DNA of 64,000 nucleotides, taken from positions 1 through 64,000 of the forward strand of contig CAUEFX010000010.1 of the NCBI GenBank assembly GCA_958477465.1, written 5' to 3'. The DNA is from an uncultured Bacteroides sp. GTDB lineage: Bacteria; Bacteroidota; Bacteroidia; Bacteroidales; Bacteroidaceae. Every line of letters begins with the position of its first letter. The first letter of the stretch is position 1. Below are positions 28,935-36,426 of the stretch, piece after piece. The notes below the pieces were generated by a model. It ran no database searches and was not told the origin of the DNA. It saw only the letters and a program-made list of their open reading frames with translations. The position numbers were made by a program, and so were the translations under genes.

Positions 28935-30137
28935 ATGCCTGCATGGATGGAAAAAATAAAAGATACATTCACCGCTAAAGCGGATTTAAAGAGCCTGTTT
29001 ATTGTGTTACAGCCGGATAATCAAGTCTCGACTGTCATGGTCGTGTCGTATGTTCCGACGGATAAGGACTCTTTTCAGGTATTTATGGATCTGACCGCCC
29101 GGATTGCTATGGATCAGAAAACCATACCGGATAACTTATTGCTGCATTTTGAGGGAATACCTGCTAAAGATATTCCTTTCACCAGCGAACTACCGGCGAA
29201 AGACAGTGAGAAAGCCCTCAGTTTCATCGCCTCTTACGGAGGCATCACTGAAAACAACTCCGTACCTTTACGGAAAGCGGCTTATTTGAGAGCATGCCAA
29301 AGGGAACTAACGGCAGAGAATATCCGGGATCTGGACTACTCACCAGCTTATAAGTGCTTTATTGCACACGAAGATGCGATGGAGAAGATTGCGGCAGGAA
29401 AGCAAGCCAAACAGTTCTACACCATAGCTGAAACGGAACAAGGTGTCCGCGTATTCAATGACGGACTTTCCGGGACTATAAAGTTTCGGGATTACCTGCA
29501 ATCGACAGCGGACAATTTCTACTCAAGCTCTTTGCAGGATGTGGAGTCATTGAATATTTACCGGATAGAAACCGTCTCCCGCCGGATGCTGGAACTCTCC
29601 AACGGGAATCAGACCACCATGCCGCAGGCCGGGATGGAAATTCTGGCGAATTACAAGCCGTCCGTCACTTTCGACATGCATCCTACGGGAGAAAATCTCA
29701 ACCGGTTTGTCACAGCCGGCGCATTGGAACTCTCTATCCGTAACCGGAACATTATGACACTTCAGGACATAGCAGCCAGAGGATACGCCCATTTACCGGC
29801 AGACGAATCGTTTGCCTATAAAAAGGATTTCTTGTTTGTGGAGAAAGGTATCCGTGAGATTACCCGGCAAAAGGAATTGTACCGGGATTATCTTTTCCGG
29901 CAGAAGATGGATGAATTACAAAATGCTGCCAGGTCATTGGCGCAAACACTGTTAAACAGGGATGGAGTCCGGAAGAACTATCATCGGGTAAGCCCGCCTG
30001 TTGTTGTTTCTAAGAAAGGAGAAGCTCAAACAGCCGAAAAACCGCAAGACAAGCCCGGACTGTCCTGTGGCAATGAAAAGAAAAAGGTCAAGACAAAAAC
30101 CGCTTCCGTTAAAAAGCAGGCGAAGCCCAAATTATAA
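28935..30137 (+). CDS. ICE paralogue family member 6, function unknown
   Basis: 400 residues. The module appears at IAETEQGVRVFNDGLSGTIK near residue 158 with YLQSTADNFYSSSLQDVESL after it. The C-terminal motif is reduced to NRDGVRKNYHRV near residue 345. The tail is a long lysine/threonine-rich stretch ending in KQAKPKL. Its stop codon overlaps the start of the next gene by one base (TAATG), indicating translational coupling. Function unknown. Confidence 0.7.
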   Translation: MPAWMEKIKDTFTAKADLKSLFIVLQPDNQVSTVMVVSYVPTDKDSFQVFMDLTARIAMDQKTIPDNLLLHFEGIPAKDIPFTSELPAKDSEKALSFIASYGGITENNSVPLRKAAYLRACQRELTAENIRDLDYSPAYKCFIAHEDAMEKIAAGKQAKQFYTIAETEQGVRVFNDGLSGTIKFRDYLQSTADNFYSSSLQDVESLNIYRIETVSRRMLELSNGNQTTMPQAGMEILANYKPSVTFDMHPTGENLNRFVTAGALELSIRNRNIMTLQDIAARGYAHLPADESFAYKKDFLFVEKGIREITRQKELYRDYLFRQKMDELQNAARSLAQTLLNRDGVRKNYHRVSPPVVVSKKGEAQTAEKPQDKPGLSCGNEKKKVKTKTASVKKQAKPKL

Positions 30138-31009
30138 TGCATATGGAACTGATAAATAATACATTCATTCCCGAAAAAGAGATACCACGTAGCCGCAGGG
30201 CTGCCGGAAGGAAAGCATTCCTGCAAACTTTCAGAAACCTGTTTACCAGCCGGAATCATTTCAGGAGATTCATGGATACTTACCGTTTCAACACGATCCG
30301 CTGGAGCGCGTCCAACCTCCACGAACCCTCATGGGGAAAACGGATCGGATTATTCTTTCGTACCAAAAATCCAATCGCTATCCTCCGGGATGATTACCGG
30401 AGCAATCGCAGTAATCTGTTGAATAAATGGGAAACGTCCAGCCTGAACCGTATCCAGATGGAACTGGTCCGAATGGGTAGTATGCCTATTCAGAATAAGG
30501 ACAGACATACTTTCAAAGCTCTGAACAGCATTGAAAAGAAAATCAAACAACTGCAGGAATATGAAGGATGTCCCGATATGAGCCATGAAAAGCAGCTTCT
30601 GGCAACATACAAGTACATTCTTTCTTCTCCTTTTGACCGGAAGTTCGGAGGATTGCCACCCGATGAGATTTGTGGGATGCTTCAGCAGAACGGACTGTCT
30701 GAATCAAACCTTCCTTACCAAAATTACGAAGGAATCCTCCAGGGCCGTGAAACAGTCATGTACGAACTGGCAACCGGAAAGAACGGGGAGAAATACCTCC
30801 AACCGGCAGATCAGGTGAAACTGAATGCGGGAATGTCAGGAATCTCAATGGATTTAATCAGCCGTTTTCCGGCAAAGGAAATACCCCTGCCGAATCTGAC
30901 GGAAAGCATACAAGTATCGGAAAAGAAAGAGAAGCTCTCCATTCCCAAAGAACCGAAGAAAAGGGTACGGAAAGAAAAATCAAAGGTCAAGAGTGTAAAA
31001 ATTAAATAG
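30137..31009 (+). CDS. ICE operon protein with basic ends, function unknown
   Basis: 290 residues, ATG overlapping the preceding TAA; a second in-frame ATG lies two codons later at 30143. Strongly basic over the first 70 residues (RSRRAAGRKAFLQTFRNLF) and again at the C-terminus (EPKKRVRKEKSKVKSVKIK), which suggests nucleic-acid contact or a transport signal. The module of its neighbours is not evident. All three Trp codons are TGG. It ends in TAG, 26 bp before topB. Confidence 0.62.
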   Translation: MHMELINNTFIPEKEIPRSRRAAGRKAFLQTFRNLFTSRNHFRRFMDTYRFNTIRWSASNLHEPSWGKRIGLFFRTKNPIAILRDDYRSNRSNLLNKWETSSLNRIQMELVRMGSMPIQNKDRHTFKALNSIEKKIKQLQEYEGCPDMSHEKQLLATYKYILSSPFDRKFGGLPPDEICGMLQQNGLSESNLPYQNYEGILQGRETVMYELATGKNGEKYLQPADQVKLNAGMSGISMDLISRFPAKEIPLPNLTESIQVSEKKEKLSIPKEPKKRVRKEKSKVKSVKIK

Positions 31010-31035
31010 TCATTCATATTAAAAAAGAAAGTAAC

Positions 31036-33111
31036 ATGAAAACAATTTGTATTTGTGAGAAGCCCTCGGTGGCACGCAGCATTGCCCGGGTCCTGGGCGT
31101 AACGGAGAAACAGGAAGGATACTTGAGTGGGAACGGATATGCCGTCACATGAACTTACGGCCATCTGTTGGCATTGGCCCTGCCTCAAGACTACGGCATT
31201 GTCCATGTGGAAAAGGAGATGCTGCCTATTATTCCCGACCCGTTCAAACTGGTTGTCCGTCAGATTAAAACCGAAGATGGATACAAGGCTGATCCGACGG
31301 CTCTGAAACAATTGGAAGTAATCCGTAAACTGTTGGGTCAGGCTGATCAAGTGATATCCTGTACTGATGCAGGGCGGGAAGGAGAGTTAATTATGAGATA
31401 TGTGCTTGAATATCTGGGATATCATAAGGAAACCAAACGCTTGTGGATATCTTCCATGACAGAAAAATCGATACGGGAAGGATTTGATAGCCTCAAATCA
31501 AGTAAGGAGTTTGACAACCTGTACCGTGCCGCTAAAGCCAGGAGAGAATCAGATTGGGTCGTCGGTATGAATGCCAGCCTGTCTTTGAGCATGGCTGCAG
31601 GCAAGAGTAACTATTCTCTGGGAAGAGTACAGACACCGGCACTTGGCATGATTTGCCGTCGATATCTGGACAACAGGGATTTTATAGCCAAACCCTATTA
31701 TCTGCTACAGCTACGGACAACGAAAGCAGGGAAAGAACTCGTCTTAACCTGTACCGGGAAATATGATACACCGGAAAAACTCGATGTGGACCGTAAAAAA
31801 GTGTATGAAGAGACGACAGCCAAAGTGGTGCAAGTGGAGAAGAAAGAGGTTCCAGAAGAAGCTCCGCTACTTTATGACCTGACCGCCCTGCAACGAAGTG
31901 CCAATACCAAACTCGGACTGACCGCAGAACAGACGCTGAACATTGCTCAAAAATTATATGAAGGAGGCTACATTTCGTATCCCCGTACCGGATGTAGCTA
32001 TATCACAGAAGACATCTTCGAACAAGTCCCTTCCCTCATCGGCCTGCTTAAGCAACATCCCCGTTTCACATGGCATGCGGAAAACCTCTGTAACCAGCCT
32101 TTAAACCGGCACTGTGTGGACGATAGCAAGATGACGGACCATCATGCGTTAATCATTACGGAGAACTATCCCCAGAGGCTTTCCCTTGACGAGCAGAATA
32201 TCTATTCCATGATCGCGGGACGCATGTTGGAGGCTTTCTCCGGCAAATGCCTGAAAGAAACGGTATCCGTACAAGCGGACTGTAACGGCGTTCTTTTCGG
32301 GATAAAAGGAAGCCAAATCAAAGTTCCGGGGTGGAGAGGCATCTATAACGAACCCAGTGAGAAAGAAGAAGGAAGTCTTCTGCCCGAATTTCAGGAAGAC
32401 GAAATATTGCCCGTGCTCGGTATTGATACATTGGTCAAGAAAACCAAACCGCAGCCCATATTCACTGAGGCAAGCCTGCTTGCTGCGATGGAAGGTTGTG
32501 GCAGAACATTGGACGATGAAAAGGAAAAAGAGGCAATGGAGGATTCCGGCTTGGGTACACCGGCTACACGTGCCGGAATCATCGAACTGCTCATTGCCAG
32601 ACACTACGTGGAAAGAAACGGACGGTCACTGATTCCCACTCCCAAAGGACTGGAAGTATATGATATTGTAAAAGAGAAGATGATCGCCAACGTGAGCATG
32701 ACCGGAGGGTGGGAATGCGCCTTGCATGAAATCGAAACCGGCAAAGTTTCCACGGAAACATTTACTCAGAGCATCAATTCCTATACCCAACAAATCACCT
32801 CGGAACTGCTTGCCCTGAAACTTAACCATCCGGACTTGCCACATTGTAACTGCCCCAAATGCGGAGCAGAAACGATTATCGTCTTTAACAAGGTCGCCAA
32901 ATGCAGCGATCCCAATTGTGGGTTCCTGTTATTTAGAACGTTCAACGGCAGGGAACTGACGGATAATCAGATGCTCCTGCTGCTATCGGGGAAACGTACC
33001 GGATATCTGAAGTTTACCAGCAAGAAAGGAAAGAAGTATGAGGCATCACTCGAGCTGGATGACAATTACAGGATTGAGATGACTTTCAAGGATAATAAAC
33101 CTAAAAAATAA
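31036..33111 (+). CDS. topB: DNA topoisomerase III, interrupted by one in-frame TGA
   Basis: Type IA topoisomerase; the equivalent CTnDOT protein is Exc of the excision operon. From ATG 31036 the protein reads ICEKPSVARSIARVLG (toprim), then GNGYAVT-TGA-TYGHLLALA with TGA at codon 39 (31150-31152). TopB proteins have VTW followed by a GHLL segment here, so TGA replaces a well-conserved Trp. The rest is intact over 691 residues: CTDAGREGELI (toprim DxD region), SLGRVQTPALGMI, YISYPRTGCSYI with the catalytic Tyr near residue 320, TPATRAGII and a C-terminal zinc-finger-like CPKCGAETIIVFNKVAKCSDPNC. Five Trp codons are TGG. A product of 38 residues would be useless. It ends in TAA. Confidence 0.93.
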
Positions 33112-33122
33112 AGAAGCGACTT

Positions 33123-33341
33123 ATGAAAAAAGAAATGGAAGAGATACCGGATGAACTGAATCCGGACTTAATGCTGAATACGATTGCTTCCGAACTGCTG
33201 ATCAAGATAGCCAAAGGGGAGATTGATATCCAGAAGCTGGTCAGGAAACAACTCTCGGACAGGGGAATCGATGACCAACGGAACTGGATAGGACCGGACA
33301 AGGCAAGAAAATATTGGGAGAAATATAAGATGCCTGTCTAA
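33123..33341 (+). CDS. Small conserved ICE protein (72 residues), function unknown
   Basis: Begins 11 bp after topB. Sequence features: LNPDLMLNTIASELLIKIAKGEIDIQKLVRKQL followed by DRGIDDQRNWIG and KYWEKY. Small proteins with an LNPDLM...GEID...LANRG pattern are common beside topoisomerase and excision genes in Bacteroides ICEs as I recall. The helical first half may mediate protein contacts. Both Trp codons are TGG. It ends in TAA. Confidence 0.65.
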   Translation: MKKEMEEIPDELNPDLMLNTIASELLIKIAKGEIDIQKLVRKQLSDRGIDDQRNWIGPDKARKYWEKYKMPV

Positions 33342-33375
33342 ACCAAGTCAGTCAGGATAAGAAGATAATTGCAGG

Positions 33376-33783
33376 TTATTCAATCCGTTTGTAGGCCAGC
33401 CTGCAAATACCGGATCTGAAACATTTGTTCCCGGTCATTTCCCATGAGGAAGGACCGGGAATTTCTGTAAACAGACGTATGCCGTCCCCTTGGATATACG
33501 GTGCGACAAAAAGGATGATTTCATCCACCAACCAGTATCTGAACATGCTGCTTATAACGGAAATTGTATCCGGAGCCGCTTCTATGAAATAAATACCTTC
33601 ATTTTTCTTTTTCCATTGTGTCAATGAGATGAAAGATACATCCGGCCCGAGAGTCTGTGTAGCACGTTCCCGTATTTTGGTGAGGCCATATTTGTTCGGA
33701 TTATCCCACAAAGGGGAAGAAACAGTCCTGTCGAAGAGGTATCCGTCAAGAGTAGTGATTGCAAGTAATTGGAGTTTTGCCAT
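33376..33783 (-). CDS. Dihydrofolate reductase/RibD C-terminal-like protein
   Basis: A 135-residue reductase-fold protein. The ATG at 33783 gives MAKLQLLAITTLDGYLFDRTV, matching the first strand and loop of the RibD_C/DHFR-like fold; an upstream extension to 33948 is rejected as it contains no family sequence. Later parts are FISLTQWKKKNEGIYFIEAA and YWLVDEIILFVAPYIQGDGIRLF, the latter typical of the C-terminal half of this fold. The reaction cannot be assigned. It is transcribed against the topB operon and ends in TAA. A structured leader precedes it. All four Trp codons are TGG. Confidence 0.7.
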   Translation of the reverse strand: MAKLQLLAITTLDGYLFDRTVSSPLWDNPNKYGLTKIRERATQTLGPDVSFISLTQWKKKNEGIYFIEAAPDTISVISSMFRYWLVDEIILFVAPYIQGDGIRLFTEIPGPSSWEMTGNKCFRSGICRLAYKRIE

Positions 33784-33833
33784 AAGTATAATATTTAACC
33801 TATAAATATTATTCGGCAGAAGTATTTGAGAAA

Positions 33834-33918
33834 GCGTGGCCTTACCCAACTCCAAGACGGAGGTTCTGGTAAACCTATGAATAGTAGCTGTGTAAGCCAC
33901 GCTATGACAAAGCATAGC
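33834..33918 (-). promoter_or_regulatory. Structured leader upstream of the DHFR-like gene
   Basis: Three inverted repeats are packed into 85 bases: GCGTGGCCTTAC (33834-33845) with GTAAGCCACGC (33892-33902), an inner AACTCC/GGAGGTT pair (33848-33865), and GCTATG/CATAGC (33901-33906 and 33913-33918). The arrangement could fold as a multi-stem RNA in the leader of the minus-strand gene, or be a DNA-level protein site. No known riboswitch class was recognised. Confidence 0.5.
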
Positions 33919-34204
33919 ATAAGCAATACACAAAAAGCCTCTATTCATTGAAATTTACCAGATTTCCGTCTTGAGACATTCTGCGAATGTTATGTCTATA
34001 TCTAATTGGAAGGCTATTGCCTGCCATTTAAATCTATATTTCGTTCCAAAGATACTCATATTTCTGATTTCTCCGAAGAAATCCATATCATAAAGAAATG
34101 TGGCAGGGCAAAAAAGGAAAAAAGATGAAAGAGTTACCATTTGTATAAGGGATGTCGGATTTCACGACTCCCCCGTTAAATAAAAAGTATAAGAAAAGCT
34201 ACGC
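33919..34204. other. Gene-poor stretch before the excision genes
   Basis: No convincing gene. A 61-codon frame on the minus strand at 33955-34140 has no recognisable family, no ribosome-binding site and no conserved partner, so it is left unannotated. The stretch is AT-rich and leads into the TGAC promoter array at 34205. Confidence 0.5.
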
Positions 34205-34284
34205 TGACAAAAAATGACTATTAATGACTATTAACGACACTGGAAACTAAACGATTGATTTATAGTAATATTCCCTTTATCTTG
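34205..34284 (+). promoter_or_regulatory. TGAC array (TGAC x3 + CGAC, 10-bp period) and -7 box before the xis-like genes
   Basis: TGAC at 34205, 34215 and 34225 and CGAC at 34235 continue an exact 10-bp period. A -7-like box TATCTTG starts at 34278, 40 bp after the array, and a weak ATTG lies near the -33 position. The ATG of the first xis-like gene is 38 bp further on. Layout matches the arrays before mobA and before the gene at 20876. Confidence 0.68.
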
Positions 34285-34321
34285 CACCCAATTTCATTAT
34301 TCACAATTTAATTTATAAATC

Positions 34322-34609
34322 ATGGAACTGACAATTATCGAAACAAGTGCTTATCAGGACTTGAAGAAACAACTAAGTATGCTGTCCGTGCAAATGATGG
34401 ACTTTCAAAAGAAAATAGCCCCCGTAACACCGGACAAGTGACTGGATGCGCAGGATGTGTGCCTGGCTCTCAATATTTCCAAAAGGGCACTGCAGACTTA
34501 CCGGGATAACGGGCTGATTCCTTATTCTAATATCGGTGGAAAATTCTTTTATAAAGAAGTGGACATCCAGCAAATTCTGGAGGAAGGACTAATCAAAAAA
34601 AGAAAATAA
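34322..34609 (+). CDS. Excisionase-like HTH protein 1, interrupted by one in-frame TGA
   Basis: 95 residues read through a TGA at codon 40 (34439-34441): VTPDK-TGA-LDAQDVCLALNISKRALQTYRDNG. The family of Bacteroides ICE MerR/Xis-type HTH proteins has KWL followed by the [DE]VC helix here, so TGA occupies a conserved Trp. The rest of the winged HTH is intact (IPYSNIGGKFFYKEVDIQQIL). Without readthrough only a 39-residue helical peptide without the DNA-binding domain would be made. Such proteins act with the integrase in excision; in CTnDOT the comparable small proteins are Xis2c and Xis2d. It has no TGG codon. It ends in TAA, 5 bp before the second gene. Confidence 0.88.
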
Positions 34610-34614
34610 AGAGT

Positions 34615-34926
34615 ATGGCAGACATTATCACTAAAGATTCGGAAGAGTTCAAGGAACTTACCGGATGGATCAAACGGACAGGAAAAAATCTGGAGGCTGC
34701 TGCGGCACGGATACGTCCGACGATTGCAGACGAACATTATCTGAGTGGAGATGAGGTATGCCGGATGCTTCATGTTTCCAAGCGTACATTACAAACACTA
34801 CGGGATGAAAAGGCAATACCTTATACCTCAATTACCTCTGTCGGGGGTAAACTGCTCTATCCGGAAAGCGGGCTATACGAGGTACTAAAAAAGAACTATA
34901 AAGATTTCAGGCGTTACTTGAAATAA
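34615..34926 (+). CDS. Excisionase-like HTH protein 2
   Basis: 103 residues. An N-terminal helical part (KDSEEFKELTGWIKRTGKNLEAAAARI) is followed by the same HTH type as its neighbour: YLSGDEVCRMLHVSKRTLQTLRDEKAIPY and a winged strand GGKLLYPESGLYEVL. Unlike the upstream paralogue, the residue before LSGDEVC is Tyr (TAT), so no TGA arises here; its single Trp is TGG. It is co-transcribed with the first xis-like gene and ends in TAA before a shared terminator. Confidence 0.85.
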   Translation: MADIITKDSEEFKELTGWIKRTGKNLEAAAARIRPTIADEHYLSGDEVCRMLHVSKRTLQTLRDEKAIPYTSITSVGGKLLYPESGLYEVLKKNYKDFRRYLK

Positions 34927-34944
34927 GCAACCTGCCTGAATACG

Positions 34945-34981
34945 AAAAACACCCTTCAACATTTGCTGAAGGGTGTTTTTT
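34945..34981. terminator. Bidirectional terminator between xis-like genes and integrase
   Basis: AAAAACACCCTTCA (34945-34958) and TGAAGGGTGTTTTTT (34967-34981) form a 14-bp stem with an 8-base loop and A/T runs on both sides, suited to the converging transcripts. Confidence 0.92.
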
Positions 34982-34991
34982 CATACTTATT

Positions 34992-36221
34992 CTAATTGGC
35001 CAAGCGATACACGGAACCAATCTTGTCGCACATCCTATCCGTATCTTCCCCAACCTTCGGATTGATCAGTTCAGCATAGACTTGTGTGGAAAGAATCGAT
35101 TTGTGTCCTAATACTTTTTGCAAAGTTTCTAACGGCATGCCTTTCAATATAGCCAAAACTGCAAAGGTATGTCTCCCGATATGAGGGGTGATATTTACAT
35201 TACAATCACACTTTTTCCCTAAAACCTTAAAACTACTTTTCATGGTTTCATAATCACCGACGGGGAAAACGCAATCAGGAGAATCTTTCTTTTTGTTATC
35301 ACCCTTATACTTTTCTACAAGTTCAATTGCTATAGGTAATAATTTCACGACGTATGCTACGCCTGTTTTTATACGGTTTCCCATGAGCCATGTGCCACCA
35401 TCAGAATCTGTATGGATATTCTTATAAGTAATTGCTTTCAGATCTGCGAAGGCGAGGCCTGTGAAGCACATGAAAAGTAGCATGTCACGCATAGCCTGCT
35501 GACGTTTATACCTCAATTCTACATGTATAAGCCTCTGCAGTTCTTCTTCAGAGAGAAATGAACGTCTTTTATATCCCGGCTTACATCCAAAACCCGTGAA
35601 GGGATGAACTTTTATTAAACCTTTCTCTTGAGCGATATGCATTAGCCATTTCATGGTATTAACACGTCCGAATGCTGTAGAACTGGCCGAGCCGCATGTG
35701 CCCAACATCCAATTATAATAGTCTTCAATAAAATCTTTGTCAAGTTCATCAAGTGCAATGTCCTCAACATTCTTTTTGTCTTTCAAAAAAAGCAATGCGC
35801 TCTTATAATCGGCTACTAAACCAAGATAGGTGCTTTTTGCCTTTTCCTTGCCTACTTTCTCCTTGTATGACTCAAGCTGTTCCCTGAAAAGCTCCATAAG
35901 GGTGTGGGAATCTTCTTTAAAACCGACATAGCGGCTATAGACTTTCTTGGCTGTGACAAAACTGTCATGATCGCATATGTATTGGTAATGCTTGGCAATT
36001 TGGGCTTTGGCATTATCAAGTTCCTGGTTTAACATTCTAGCTTCTTCGGATTTCCCTTTAGCCCTATTAGCTTTGGCGTCCCATAAAGAAATAGACACCT
36101 CCTTCTTACAGCTAAAGCAAGCTGTGGTCTTGTTGATGGTAATACGTCCCATTACAGGTACTTTACCATTCTTAATCGATTGATTTTTAGTGTAAAACAA
36201 CACTCTGAATGTACTTCTCAT
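34992..36221 (-). CDS. int: Tyrosine recombinase (ICE integrase)
   Basis: 409-residue phage-type integrase that would integrate and excise the element. An Arm-binding region lies at the N-terminus (VLFYTKNQSIKNGKVPVMGRI), a SAM-like core-binding domain at about residues 110-215, and the catalytic domain after that. Catalytic residues visible: the beta-hairpin Lys in NRIKTGVAYVV, HIGRHTFA (His/Arg of box II), LGHKSILSTQVYAEL (His and nucleophile Tyr). The box I Arg is missing: CFTGLAFADL has Ala where TGLR is usual. IntDOT of CTnDOT also lacks this Arg (it has Ser). The gene reads inward from the right end. It ends in TAG. All four Trp codons are TGG. Confidence 0.93.
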   Translation of the reverse strand: MRSTFRVLFYTKNQSIKNGKVPVMGRITINKTTACFSCKKEVSISLWDAKANRAKGKSEEARMLNQELDNAKAQIAKHYQYICDHDSFVTAKKVYSRYVGFKEDSHTLMELFREQLESYKEKVGKEKAKSTYLGLVADYKSALLFLKDKKNVEDIALDELDKDFIEDYYNWMLGTCGSASSTAFGRVNTMKWLMHIAQEKGLIKVHPFTGFGCKPGYKRRSFLSEEELQRLIHVELRYKRQQAMRDMLLFMCFTGLAFADLKAITYKNIHTDSDGGTWLMGNRIKTGVAYVVKLLPIAIELVEKYKGDNKKKDSPDCVFPVGDYETMKSSFKVLGKKCDCNVNITPHIGRHTFAVLAILKGMPLETLQKVLGHKSILSTQVYAELINPKVGEDTDRMCDKIGSVYRLAN

Positions 36222-36426
36222 AACTCAACTTTTTTAGTTACAAATTTAATTACTGTTGAGGTATTTGAAGTTATGAAGAATAATGCAATATATTGAAAAC
36301 TAATGCCTTATATCCGATTAGTAGGCAAATTGGAAGAGGTAACAGATAAGTAACATAACTCACTCCCAAATATGCTCTATTTAGCTTTATTCACCACATC
36401 CGATTAAAACATTAGTTTTATAACTA

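Noticed and set aside
33955..34140. A 61-codon minus-strand gene upstream of the DHFR-like gene
   Set aside because: No family features, no start signal and no conserved context.
14434..34609. Annotating the TGA-split genes as ordinary pseudogenes
   Set aside because: All eleven interruptions are TGA, with no TAA, TAG or frameshift, and the protein sequence on both sides is intact, including catalytic motifs. Decay would not be so selective.
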